DNA from: Nevskiaceae bacterium | GTDB taxonomy: Bacteria > Pseudomonadota > Gammaproteobacteria > Nevskiales > Nevskiaceae | NCBI GenBank assembly: GCA_008012115.1 | Contig: SSEB01000003.1 | Coordinates: 496,001-560,000 of the forward strand | Length of the DNA: 64,000 nucleotides | Direction of reading: 5' to 3' | Shown: piece after piece, positions 52,030 to 60,978 of the stretch | How positions within the stretch are numbered: the stretch's first letter is position 1 | Layout: each line of letters starts with the position of its first letter | Made by a program: the position numbers and the translations under genes | The notes under the pieces: generated by a model | Told to the model about the DNA's origin: nothing | What the model saw: only the letters and a program-made list of their open reading frames with translations | Databases searched by the model: none

Positions 52030-52695
52030 CTAGTTACCCGCGGGGCTATGCCCGGCCTGCTCGGGTTTCAGGGTGGCAAGGAATGCGGCAACGGCCTGCC
52101 GGTCGTCCGGCGACAGGGCCGAGGCGAGCTGGTTCATCACGTTGCCGGGACTGGGGCGCGTGCCCGACGAGAAGGCGTTGAGCTGTGCGACCAGATAGTT
52201 GTAGCCCTGGCCCGCGAGACGCGGAATCTGGTCGCGGCCGACCAGTCCCTCGCCGTGACACGCCGCGCAGCCGCCCGCGTCCACGAGCTTTTTGCCTTTC
52301 TCAACGAGTGCCGGCTCTGCCAAAAACCAGGGGTTCTCGGGCGGCGCCTGACGCGAAAAGTAGTCAGCAACCTGTGCGATCTCGGCCTCGCTGAGGGTCA
52401 TGGCGAGCGGCCCCATGTTGGGACTGACGCGTTCGCCGCTGGCCATCTTGTGCAATTGCGCACTCAGATAGGGTGCGGGTTGCGCCATCAGGGACGGATA
52501 GTTCTGATTGCCTTTCGACTCATGGCAGCCGCGGCAAAAATCCGTGAGATGGGGCCATGGACCTTCCGCCTCGTAAGCGGCGGTGTACCGGTCGAGGTCG
52601 CGCATGAGGCGGTAGCCGTCGAGCAGGGCGGGGCCTTGGAACACCAGCAGCAAGGCCACGGCGGTGGCGATGCCCAGCAGGATGATTTTCTTCAT
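52030..52695 (-). CDS. Di-heme cytochrome c (cytochrome c4-like)
   Basis: A 221-residue exported cytochrome with an N-terminal hydrophobic signal anchor (IILLGIATAVALLLVF). Two c-type heme sites are present, DFCRGCHES and GCAACHGEG, each followed by a helix-rich domain with candidate axial Met residues (SPNMGPLAMT and NVMNQLA). It should pass electrons in the periplasm, probably from one of the operon's flavoproteins to a terminal oxidase. It lies between the amine oxidase gene (14-base gap) and the two unknown membrane proteins. Confidence 0.85.
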   Translation of the reverse strand: MKKIILLGIATAVALLLVFQGPALLDGYRLMRDLDRYTAAYEAEGPWPHLTDFCRGCHESKGNQNYPSLMAQPAPYLSAQLHKMASGERVSPNMGPLAMTLSEAEIAQVADYFSRQAPPENPWFLAEPALVEKGKKLVDAGGCAACHGEGLVGRDQIPRLAGQGYNYLVAQLNAFSSGTRPSPGNVMNQLASALSPDDRQAVAAFLATLKPEQAGHSPAGN

Positions 52696-52709
52696 TGTCG
52701 GTCTCCGCC

Positions 52710-54179
52710 TTACACCCGACGCAGCACGTTGAGCGCCTGTAATGCCGCTTGATGACCCGAGCGGACGGCGCCGTCCATGTAGCCGGCCCAGATTTCGGCC
52801 GTCTCCGTGCCTGACCAGATCAGCTTGCCGCAGGGCGGGCGCAAAGCTTCGCCATGTTTGGGCCAGAAGCCCGCTGGAATCGCCGAGACGCACGTGATCG
52901 TCCAGGGATCGGCAAACGCCCAGTCATGCTCGTGAAACGAGACCGGCGTCAGCGCTTCGTGACCCAGGGCCTGAGCGTAAATCTTGGTCAACACCTCATT
53001 CGCCGCCTTTGGCTCGGAGGGAACGCGCGCGTTGGCCAGGAAGGCGTTGATGACACCGATTTCACCGCCGGGTGGCGAGTTGTCATAGGCCCACAGGAGC
53101 TCGCCATTGATCTGGAAGATGTGGCCATTCAATCCTTTGTCGCGCCAGAACGGCCGCTTGTAGACCGTGGCCGTCTTGCGCCCCGGCGAATGTGCGGGCC
53201 AGGCGCGATGCAGGGCCGCGCGTGCAGGTGGCAGTGCCGGCTCGAACTGGATCCGCTGGCACAGCGGCGGACTCAGAGCCATGACGACCTGGCGCGCGCG
53301 CACGTCACCTTGGTCGGTATGCAGCGTGACGACATCCCGATCCCAGCCGGAAATCCGTCGCACCGGGCACGACAGCCGTACCTTGTCGCCGAGTTGATGC
53401 GCCATCCGGATACTCAGGATTTGCGAGCCGCCGACGAAGCGGGTTTCCTGGGCGCTGTTCTTGATGTCCTCGAGCTGCTCGTAGCGGCAGTTCGCGGAAT
53501 TGATCATGGACAGGAAATGCAGCATGCCCATGCTGCCTGGCGTGGCGCCCGTGGTCAGCGTAAAGGTGCTGTTCCACCCCGGCCGGTCTTCAGGCTTGAT
53601 GTCCTGCTTGGCCAGCCAGTTGCCGATGGGGATGTCGAGTTCGGCTAGCCGCTTGGACTTCCAGGGTGCGCCCGAGGGCACATCGCGCGACAGCTCGCTG
53701 AGCTTGGCGGCGATTTTTTCGTCGGTGCCGAAAGTGCCTTTCAGGTCGATCTCCATCCGGCCCTCGTCGCCGAGCACAACGGACTTGCCCTCGTAGAACT
53801 GCGGGAAGGTGCCCACGTTCAGCTCGCGTGCCAGATCTGCGACAGCGGTCTGACCCGGGCCGATCCACTGCCCCCCGGCTTCGGAAATATGCCCGTCGCC
53901 CAGGTCGTGATTCAGGGTGCGTCCGCCGACGCGGTCGCGCGCCTCAAGAACCACGAAGGATTCGCATCCTGCACGGCGCAGGTCGCGTGCAGCCGTGAGA
54001 CCGGACAAGCCCGCGCCGACGATGACAACGTCGAGCGGGTCGGCGGCGTTGCCGGCTGCGCCAGCGCTCGCAGTCGTCGTGCCGAGGCCAATACCACCGA
54101 CGGCGGAGGCGGCAGCGAGTTTGAGCAGGTCCCGACGTTTGGTATCAATGGCGGGGCGGGATAATTTTCCCTTGTTCAT
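52710..54179 (-). CDS. Exported flavin amine oxidase family protein
   Basis: A 489-residue FAD enzyme of the monoamine-oxidase fold. The N-terminus has a twin-arginine leader (DTKRRDLLKLAAASAVGG), so it should be exported folded with FAD. VVIVGAGLSGLTAARDLRRAG is the FAD loop, RVGGRTLNHDL the next family motif, and LIWSGTETAEIWAGYMDGAVRSG the C-terminal FAD motif. The substrate could be an amine, a sterol-like hydrocarbon or an alcohol, as the family is broad. The cytochrome c encoded next is its likely electron acceptor. Confidence 0.85.
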   Translation of the reverse strand: MNKGKLSRPAIDTKRRDLLKLAAASAVGGIGLGTTTASAGAAGNAADPLDVVIVGAGLSGLTAARDLRRAGCESFVVLEARDRVGGRTLNHDLGDGHISEAGGQWIGPGQTAVADLARELNVGTFPQFYEGKSVVLGDEGRMEIDLKGTFGTDEKIAAKLSELSRDVPSGAPWKSKRLAELDIPIGNWLAKQDIKPEDRPGWNSTFTLTTGATPGSMGMLHFLSMINSANCRYEQLEDIKNSAQETRFVGGSQILSIRMAHQLGDKVRLSCPVRRISGWDRDVVTLHTDQGDVRARQVVMALSPPLCQRIQFEPALPPARAALHRAWPAHSPGRKTATVYKRPFWRDKGLNGHIFQINGELLWAYDNSPPGGEIGVINAFLANARVPSEPKAANEVLTKIYAQALGHEALTPVSFHEHDWAFADPWTITCVSAIPAGFWPKHGEALRPPCGKLIWSGTETAEIWAGYMDGAVRSGHQAALQALNVLRRV

Positions 54180-54219
54180 GGATTTTGTCTCCGGAAGGCG
54201 GATGACTGAGGGCAGCCGG

Positions 54220-55194
54220 TCACGGCAACGGACCGATCATGGAGAACAACAGGGGTTTGGCACCGTTGGCGAGGACATCGGTCAGCGGTTCACCCTGCTC
54301 GCGCTGCGCGAGCGTGAATGTCGCACCGTGGTCCTTGCTGCTGAGCACCCCGCCGTCCAGACCCACGATGACGATGGAGCCGTCCGGCATCTGCGCGATA
54401 CCAGTCAGCGACTGCGTCGTGTCCGATGCCACCGCCTGCCAAGTCAGGCCATCGTCGGTGCTGCGATAGATGTGTCCACGCATGCCGCAGACCAGCAGCG
54501 TGCCGTCGGTCAGTGCAAGACCGTTCCACAGCGAGCCCTGATCGCCGGTGTTGAGTCCCTGCCAGGTCTTGCCGCTGTCGGCGGAACGGAACACCGTGCC
54601 CTGCTCGCCGGCAATCAGCCAGGTGCCCTTCAGCGAGATAAACAAGTGAAACAGGTGCCGGTCGCCGTTCTTGTCATCGCCCACGTGTACGTCGGTCCAG
54701 GTCTTTCCACCATCGCTGGTCTCGACGGCCCATCCGTACAGACCGACCGCGAACCCGTGCTCCGCGCTGTCGAAATGCAGCGACATGACGGGCTTCTCGA
54801 CGCCGGGAGTCGAGCGCAGCAGCACCCAGGTTTCACCGCCATCCTTCGTTCCCAGCAACACGCCATCATGCCCGCCGGCATATCCGCGTTGTGCGTCCAC
54901 CAACTGCACGGTCGTCAGCAGCGAGCGGTACGGCACCGTTTTCGCCTGACGAAAATGCACGCCGTCGTCGGAGAGCAGAATCACGCCGTGATCACCGACG
55001 GCCACCGTGCGATTGCCGGCCTTTGTCGCGGCCAGGATGGGTGCCGACGCCACCTTGTCCACGCGGGCGGATGGTCCGAGCGTGGACCATCGCGGCGGCG
55101 TTGCGTGGTCTGTGCTGACCGCTGTTACCGTATCGGCCGCATGCGCCGACGAAGCAATCAACGAGGCCGTAAGCAAGAGTGTCAGTGGCTTCAT
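54220..55194 (-). CDS. YCF48/HCF136-like exported beta-propeller protein
   Basis: A 324-residue exported protein (signal peptide ending SSAHA). The body is a propeller of repeated blades such as VAVGDHGVILLSDDG, GVLLGTKDGGETWVLL, WAVETSDGGKTWTDV and GTVFRSADSGKTWQGL, with the SxDGGxTW signature of YCF48-like/BNR repeats. In bacteria such genes commonly stand next to RND transporters and DUF1302/DUF1329 genes, as here. It probably assembles or stabilises that envelope system. It lies ten bases after the RND gene stop. Confidence 0.83.
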   Translation of the reverse strand: MKPLTLLLTASLIASSAHAADTVTAVSTDHATPPRWSTLGPSARVDKVASAPILAATKAGNRTVAVGDHGVILLSDDGVHFRQAKTVPYRSLLTTVQLVDAQRGYAGGHDGVLLGTKDGGETWVLLRSTPGVEKPVMSLHFDSAEHGFAVGLYGWAVETSDGGKTWTDVHVGDDKNGDRHLFHLFISLKGTWLIAGEQGTVFRSADSGKTWQGLNTGDQGSLWNGLALTDGTLLVCGMRGHIYRSTDDGLTWQAVASDTTQSLTGIAQMPDGSIVIVGLDGGVLSSKDHGATFTLAQREQGEPLTDVLANGAKPLLFSMIGPLP

Positions 55195-55204
55195 CGCCGA
55201 TCTC

Positions 55205-57583
55205 TCAGTGGTGAAGAATCGCCGGCATACGCACCGGACCGCGGCGCGGAATCAGCCGATCCAGGGTCACGGCAAAGGCCGGCAGCAGCGTGATCGCCAT
55301 GACCATGTTCACCAGGAACATGAAAGTCAGCAGTTCGCCCATGTCGGCCTGGAACTTGAGGCTGGAGAACGACCATGTCGCAACGCCCACCGACAGCGTG
55401 AGGGCGGTGAAAATGGTGGCGATACCGGTTTCGGTCAGGGCGTGCTCAAGCGCTTCGGTAATGCCTTCGCCTTCCGCCAGGTGCATCTGCAGGCGGTTGT
55501 AGATGTAGAAGGCATAGTCCACGCCGACGCCGACCGCCAGCACCATCACCGGCAGCGTCGCCACCGTCAGGCCAATCTCCTGCGACTTCATGAACCAGTA
55601 GCCAATGTAGGTGGCCACGGTCAGCGGCAGACAGCAGCACAGCATTGCGCGCCAGTCCCGGTAGGCCAGAAACACCAGGATCAGGATCGCCGCGTAGACG
55701 TAGAGCATCATCGGCAGCTCGCTTTCGGCGAGGACTTCGTTGGTCGCCGCCTGAACGCCGGCGTTGCCGCTGGCAAGCCGGATATTGACGCCGTCCAGAG
55801 AGGTGGCGTTGCGGAATGTCTTCACCGCGGCGACCACGCCCTTGATGGTCGTGGCCTTGTGGTCCGGCAGATACAGGTTTACGCCCTGCACGCGGCAGTC
55901 GCTGGTCGAGAGTCCCGCTATGCGGTTGTCGACGCCCCGAACCTGGGAACCAAGCCCGTGTGGATCGCGCACGATCGTCGCCATCTTCGGGTTGCCTTCG
56001 TTCAAGCCGGCGTTATAGAGCTTGAGCTGTGCGGCCAGCGAATCGGTCGAGACGACGCCGGGCACGGAGGCCATGCGCCAGGTGAAATCATCGATGAACA
56101 GCAACTCGTCGGCCCGACCGCAGACGTCGCCCTTGCGGTCAGGCGTGGCCTCGAATACGACGGTCAACCAGTCAAGGCCGACGTCGAATCGGTCGACGAT
56201 GGCCACGGAGTCCAGGTTATAGCGCGCGTCCGGACGGAGTTCCGGCGCTCCGGCGTGCAGGCTGCCAACGTGACGCCCCTGGCTCTGCCATACCGCCAGG
56301 CCGAAGACGGCGATGCCAAGCAGCGTCACGATCAGCGCGTTGCGCGGCTCGGCAATGCGGGCGAGCATGCGCAGCCAACCGGCCTGTTTCTCGCGGCGTT
56401 CGAGGGCTTCATGCGCGAACTTCGGATCGGACTTCAGGAACGAGGCTGCCACCGGCAGCATCATCAAATTGGTGACGGACTTGAAGGCGACGCCGATCGC
56501 GGCGGTGATCGCCAGTTCGCGGATCATCGGGATCGGGATCAGGGTCAGGGTGATGAAGCTGACGAAGGCAGTGCCCAGCGCCAACACGCCGGGAATCAGC
56601 AGGCCGGAGAAGCTGCGTCGCGCGGCGGTGTAGTTGTCTGCGCCGTGCGCCATTTCGCGCACCATGAAGTTGATCTGCTGAACGCCATGCGAGACACCGA
56701 TGGCAAAGACCAGGAACGGAACCAGGATCGCGAGCGGATCGAGGCCGTAACCGAGCAGTCGCAGCGTTCCGAACTGCCAGACCAGCGAGGTCAGTGAGCA
56801 GAAGATTTTCTGCCAGGTCAGCGCCCAGGAGCGGCAGTACCAGTACACTGCCAGGACGGTCAGAACAAAGGCGATGGCAAAGAACTTCAGCACGTCGCCA
56901 GACCGGTCGGCGATATCGCCGATCTGCTTGGCAAATCCGATGATTTCGATCTCGGTATTTTCGTCTTCGAAAGGTTTGCGGATCTTCTCTTCGAGCAGGT
57001 GGTTGAACGCGACGTAATCGAGCTTGTCGCCGGTGCGCGGATCGACATCCACCAGATCGGCGGTGATCATGGCGCTGGTCTGGTCGCGTGAGACCAGAGA
57101 GCCGACATGGCCGCCCGCCACGACACGGCCGCGGACCTGGGCAATCACATCCGGGCTGAGTTTCTCCGGGACGATATCGCCTCCGGTCACGGGTGCGGCC
57201 TTGAAGCCGTCCTCGGTGATCTCCGTGAAGAACACATTGGGCGTCCACAACGACTTGACGCTCATGCGGTCCACGGCCGGCAGGTAAGTGACGGCTTCCG
57301 TCACCTTGAGCACGCGTGTCAGCGTCTCGGCATTCCAAATGTCGCCTTTGTTCGCATGCACCGCGATCGTCAACCGGTTTGCACCGAACAGTTGGATGCG
57401 GTACTGGTTGAAGGTCTTGATGTACTCGTGGCCTGCGGGCAACTGCTTGTCGAACCCTGCTGACAAGCGGAGTTGGGACGCGAAAAATCCCAGAACCGCC
57501 GTGATCACGGCCATGAGCAACAGAAATTTGACCCGGTTCCCAAACAGCAGGGCTTCGAGTCGCTGGGTCAAGCGATAAAGCAT
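55205..57583 (-). CDS. RND/MMPL superfamily transporter
   Basis: A 792-residue transporter of the HAE3/MMPL type: two halves, each with one helix, a periplasmic loop of about 200 residues, then five helices. The second half has the usual VGVGVDYAFYIYNRL, where the Asp and Tyr belong to the proton path. The first half has AIGVSHGVQQINFM at the equivalent place, with Ser/His instead of Asp. Such proteins move lipids or hopanoid/sterol-like molecules across the envelope. Encoded between DUF1302 and YCF48-like genes with gaps of 2 and 10 bases. Confidence 0.85.
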   Translation of the reverse strand: MLYRLTQRLEALLFGNRVKFLLLMAVITAVLGFFASQLRLSAGFDKQLPAGHEYIKTFNQYRIQLFGANRLTIAVHANKGDIWNAETLTRVLKVTEAVTYLPAVDRMSVKSLWTPNVFFTEITEDGFKAAPVTGGDIVPEKLSPDVIAQVRGRVVAGGHVGSLVSRDQTSAMITADLVDVDPRTGDKLDYVAFNHLLEEKIRKPFEDENTEIEIIGFAKQIGDIADRSGDVLKFFAIAFVLTVLAVYWYCRSWALTWQKIFCSLTSLVWQFGTLRLLGYGLDPLAILVPFLVFAIGVSHGVQQINFMVREMAHGADNYTAARRSFSGLLIPGVLALGTAFVSFITLTLIPIPMIRELAITAAIGVAFKSVTNLMMLPVAASFLKSDPKFAHEALERREKQAGWLRMLARIAEPRNALIVTLLGIAVFGLAVWQSQGRHVGSLHAGAPELRPDARYNLDSVAIVDRFDVGLDWLTVVFEATPDRKGDVCGRADELLFIDDFTWRMASVPGVVSTDSLAAQLKLYNAGLNEGNPKMATIVRDPHGLGSQVRGVDNRIAGLSTSDCRVQGVNLYLPDHKATTIKGVVAAVKTFRNATSLDGVNIRLASGNAGVQAATNEVLAESELPMMLYVYAAILILVFLAYRDWRAMLCCCLPLTVATYIGYWFMKSQEIGLTVATLPVMVLAVGVGVDYAFYIYNRLQMHLAEGEGITEALEHALTETGIATIFTALTLSVGVATWSFSSLKFQADMGELLTFMFLVNMVMAITLLPAFAVTLDRLIPRRGPVRMPAILHH

Positions 57584-57585
57584 GG

Positions 57586-59508
57586 TTAGAGCGCCGTGGT
57601 GATGCTGACCGACATGAAATTGCGGTCACGCAACAGATTGGCCGCGCCGGCGCCCCAGTTCTGGGTGTAATCCAGGCGCATTGTTGTTGCGGGCTTGACC
57701 TTGAAATCAAAATTCAGCCCGAACGTCGCGGAGCCGGCTCCCTGGATGAAGCCGGGCAGGGGCGTCGCCGGGTAGCCATGGATGCCCTGCGACACGGCGA
57801 AGTCCGGCGTCAGAGCAGCGCGCGTGCCGAAGATATTGGGGAAAGTCAGCGATCCGAACAGGACGGCGCCGGCAATGGTCTTCGTCGGTAGTGCGTAATT
57901 GGACGTGGTCGCGTACGGGATTCCCTGGTGGAGCTTCAGTTCGGGGTAGTAGCCGAACGAGGCCTCCGCGATCAGGATGCTTTCCTTGGCGCCAGTGAAA
58001 TTCAGAATCCAGCCCAGAGGACCCGATGGTGAGACGATGTTGAGCCCTGAAAGCTGGAACTGGTAGTTCGCGGTGTCCACCCAGCCGCGGCAGTACGTGC
58101 CGATGGGCTTGTTGACCGTCGTCGGGGTATTCAGATTTGAATTTGAATAGTTGGCGCAGTAGTAGGGACTGCTCGAATCGGAAACCGAGCTTGGATCGAT
58201 GGTGACGCCATCGTGCGGGCGGTACGAAAACTCGGTTCCCAATTGCCAGTCCCCGAGCAGGAAGCTGTAGGACGTGCCGAACAGGTTCCTGCCGGTGCCG
58301 TAGTCGAGGTTGAGCTCCAGGCCCACAGGATTGTTCTTGGTGTTGACGACGGTGTAACTGCCATAAGGAGTCTTGTCGTTGTAGCGTTCGTAAAAGAATC
58401 CGAGCTCGTTGCCGGAGTCCTCGAACTTGTAGCGGAAAGCGGCGCCGCCCTGGCCAGCTTTGGGACGGCGGTCGGCACCCCGGGCAATCACGGTGCCAGT
58501 CCCCAGGATCGGCCCCATCGGGTTGGCATTGGGATCCGCCAGTTCTTCGAACGAGAGTTGGCGGTTGTACGGCATCAGCGTCCGCGGATTGCGGCCGACG
58601 ATGGTCGTACCGTTGTCGCCGATGGTGCCGTTCGGAAACTGCAGCGGCGTGAGGGCCGCATTGATGAGCGATGTGGGAAAGTATATGCCACGCCCGTGCT
58701 TGCCCAGGACGTCCAGCGTCGAGAAGAACGTACCGGGAACATCGAACGTAAACGTGTTCCATCGCCACTGGTAGAACGCCTCGACGCCGAGGTTGTCGGT
58801 GATCGAGGTGTTGATCGAAACAATCTGTGAAGGCAGGAACAGCGTCTTCAGCTGGGTGCCTGCGCTATGCGAGCCCGGAACATAGATCGGGTTGATGGAA
58901 TTGATGCCACCCAGGATAAACAGCGACTCGCCCCAGCTGATGACCTGGTTGCCGACGCGGATTCGCGTGTCGTGACCGAAAACATCCAGATTCTTCGAGA
59001 TGTAGGCGTCGAGCAGCCGTGGATTGCTGACGGCGAGGGATTTGGAGCCCAAGTCGGTGCGCTTGGTTCGTCCGATAGCGGCATCGTAGTTCACGATGCC
59101 GCGAAGCAGTCCGCTCCATCCGTCAGGTCCCCTGACGGCCAAATCGGCAACCCATTGTGTGTTGGCCATGACGGGCTGCCACTGTTTGTAGTTGAGGTCG
59201 CCGTCGTCCTGGTTGAGCCGAAGGGTATCGAGCGAGATGGAGAACTTCGATGGATCGCTTTTCTGCAGCGGCGTAACCTCGCTGCCGACGCAACCGCCGT
59301 TGTCGTTGCCGATGAAGGCGCAATTCGGGTTCGAGGTGCGCAGCGCGGCGCCCACCGATACCAGCGAGTCGAAATTCACGACCCAGTCGCTGTCGAGGTT
59401 CCACCGCGCTGCGTGAGCGCGCGTCATCGGAAGCGCAAGGCCCGCCAGCACCGCAGCCGTCCATAGCGATCCGAAACGTCCGCGCGAAGCAATGTCATGT
59501 CTACGCAT
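57586..59508 (-). CDS. DUF1302 outer membrane protein (second copy)
   Basis: A 640-residue exported protein with a signal peptide ending TRAHA before ARWNLD. DUF1302 landmarks: WVVNFDSLVSVGAALRTS, RLNQDDGDLNYKQWQP, DAYISKNLDVFG, VGNQVISWGESLFILGGIN and a C-terminal end VSITTAL. It is predicted to form an outer-membrane barrel. AGGAGAGGGG precedes the ATG. It shows the WGESLF motif shared with the copy at 15433-17310 but is otherwise well diverged. Two bases separate it from the RND transporter gene. Confidence 0.85.
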   Translation of the reverse strand: MRRHDIASRGRFGSLWTAAVLAGLALPMTRAHAARWNLDSDWVVNFDSLVSVGAALRTSNPNCAFIGNDNGGCVGSEVTPLQKSDPSKFSISLDTLRLNQDDGDLNYKQWQPVMANTQWVADLAVRGPDGWSGLLRGIVNYDAAIGRTKRTDLGSKSLAVSNPRLLDAYISKNLDVFGHDTRIRVGNQVISWGESLFILGGINSINPIYVPGSHSAGTQLKTLFLPSQIVSINTSITDNLGVEAFYQWRWNTFTFDVPGTFFSTLDVLGKHGRGIYFPTSLINAALTPLQFPNGTIGDNGTTIVGRNPRTLMPYNRQLSFEELADPNANPMGPILGTGTVIARGADRRPKAGQGGAAFRYKFEDSGNELGFFYERYNDKTPYGSYTVVNTKNNPVGLELNLDYGTGRNLFGTSYSFLLGDWQLGTEFSYRPHDGVTIDPSSVSDSSSPYYCANYSNSNLNTPTTVNKPIGTYCRGWVDTANYQFQLSGLNIVSPSGPLGWILNFTGAKESILIAEASFGYYPELKLHQGIPYATTSNYALPTKTIAGAVLFGSLTFPNIFGTRAALTPDFAVSQGIHGYPATPLPGFIQGAGSATFGLNFDFKVKPATTMRLDYTQNWGAGAANLLRDRNFMSVSITTAL

Positions 59509-59541
59509 GATCCCCTCTCCTCTACAGGGTAATGTTGGCGG

Positions 59542-60900
59542 TCAGCGCGTCGTGAAGCGACGCAGACCATCAGGATCGAACATGTCCTGTTTGATGCGTC
59601 CCTCCCGAGCGGCCAGCCAATCGGGCTCGGGTTGGCCTGCAAAGACGCGGTCGAAGACGGCGCGCGCGGCCTGGAAGTCGTAGCTCATGTTGGCGGCGGT
59701 GATGCAGGCGGGGATCTCCCACACCATGAACGGCCCGGTTTCCAGCGCACGCCAGACCTTGCCCTGGGTATCGAACATGTCCTCGACCAGGATCTGCCAG
59801 GTGTCCTCATCGATGTAGAAGGTCCGCTTGGGGAACGTGTGCCGCATACCCGATTTAAGCGTCGCCTCGACCACCCACACGCGATGTGCTTCGTAGCGCA
59901 TCAGGTCGCGGTTGAAGAATCTCGGCTTCACCACGTCTTCGGGCTTGTTCTGGGTCGAATTCAGCCGATAAAGGTTGTACGGAACATAGAGTTCTTTCTT
60001 GCCGGCGAGTTTGAAGTCATAACGATCCATCGGGCCGTTGAACATAAAGTACTGGTCAACGACGAGCAGATTCTCGGTGTTGATCTGGGGAGCGTCGTAC
60101 TGGTAGGTGGGGGCGCGCCTGACGCGGCGCATGCTCGAGAAATACAGCCACAGGTCGTTTTCCCGCGCCATGTTGTAGCGTGCCAGCGTCGCATCGCCCG
60201 CGACCGAGGCGGGACCGGTAAAGACGTTGAGGAACAGGTAATCAACCCCGCCGGCATCGGCGACGCCCTTGTTGGTCGGTGACCACATCGGGGACGTGTC
60301 CCATTCTTCCTGGCTCAGCGGCTCGCCGATCTGATCCGACCCCTTCGGCGGGATGTAGGTGGTGAGGTTCACGTGAAAGCCTTCACCTTTCCAGCCCAAT
60401 TGGTGGTTCCACAAGGCTTCGACGCCATTTTTGGGCATCGGGAAGGGGACCGCAGCGCCGAGTGCCTCGCTGAGGTTGTGCCCATCGGCCGCGAGCTTCG
60501 CGGTCTTTGCGTTCTTCTTGGTGCGCTCGTAGTAGAACTCTGGGAAACCGCAGGAGCGATGAGCGGGATAAATATCCATCCGGTAGCCGGGAATGGTCTT
60601 GATCATCTCGACCTGCCCGACGGACAGCTTGTCTTTGTACTTGTCGACGTTCGCGGCGTTGATCGAGAACTGCGGCTTCTCGCTGCCGTACGGGTCGGGC
60701 CGCGGCTGACCTGGTTTCCAACCTGCGGGGGCTTTCATGTCGCCGCCGGTCCAGGCGGGGATGCCACCGCTCGTGTCACCGACTTTCTCTGCGCCCACCG
60801 GCGTGAGTTCTTGTCCAAGCTCCGGCGTTCCCGATCCCGCAGCACCTTCACAGCACAAAACCACCATCGCCCCAAGGGCGAGTTGTCGTAGCAGGTTCAT
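59542..60900 (-). CDS. DUF1329 domain-containing exported protein (third paralogue)
   Basis: A 452-residue exported protein with a signal peptide ending near EGAAGSG. DUF1329 landmarks: LTPVGAEKVGDTSGGIPAW, IYPAHRSCGFPEFYYE, SSMRRVRRAPTYQYD, VVDQYFMFNGPMDRYD, YEAHRVWVVEATLKSG and MSYDFQAARAVFDRVFAG. It belongs to the more common DUF1329 type and differs from the two paralogues in the first part of the window. First gene of the eleven-gene operon, with a strong GGAGGAAGAGG site before the ATG. The 78 bases upstream separate it from the TetR gene and may hold the operon promoter. Confidence 0.87.
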   Translation of the reverse strand: MNLLRQLALGAMVVLCCEGAAGSGTPELGQELTPVGAEKVGDTSGGIPAWTGGDMKAPAGWKPGQPRPDPYGSEKPQFSINAANVDKYKDKLSVGQVEMIKTIPGYRMDIYPAHRSCGFPEFYYERTKKNAKTAKLAADGHNLSEALGAAVPFPMPKNGVEALWNHQLGWKGEGFHVNLTTYIPPKGSDQIGEPLSQEEWDTSPMWSPTNKGVADAGGVDYLFLNVFTGPASVAGDATLARYNMARENDLWLYFSSMRRVRRAPTYQYDAPQINTENLLVVDQYFMFNGPMDRYDFKLAGKKELYVPYNLYRLNSTQNKPEDVVKPRFFNRDLMRYEAHRVWVVEATLKSGMRHTFPKRTFYIDEDTWQILVEDMFDTQGKVWRALETGPFMVWEIPACITAANMSYDFQAARAVFDRVFAGQPEPDWLAAREGRIKQDMFDPDGLRRFTTR

Positions 60901-60978
60901 TGCCTCTTCCTCCGCATGATCTGCACCATTGCCGACGGCATGGCGCTATGTTGAGTGCCCTCGTGTGGGCGCCATTGA

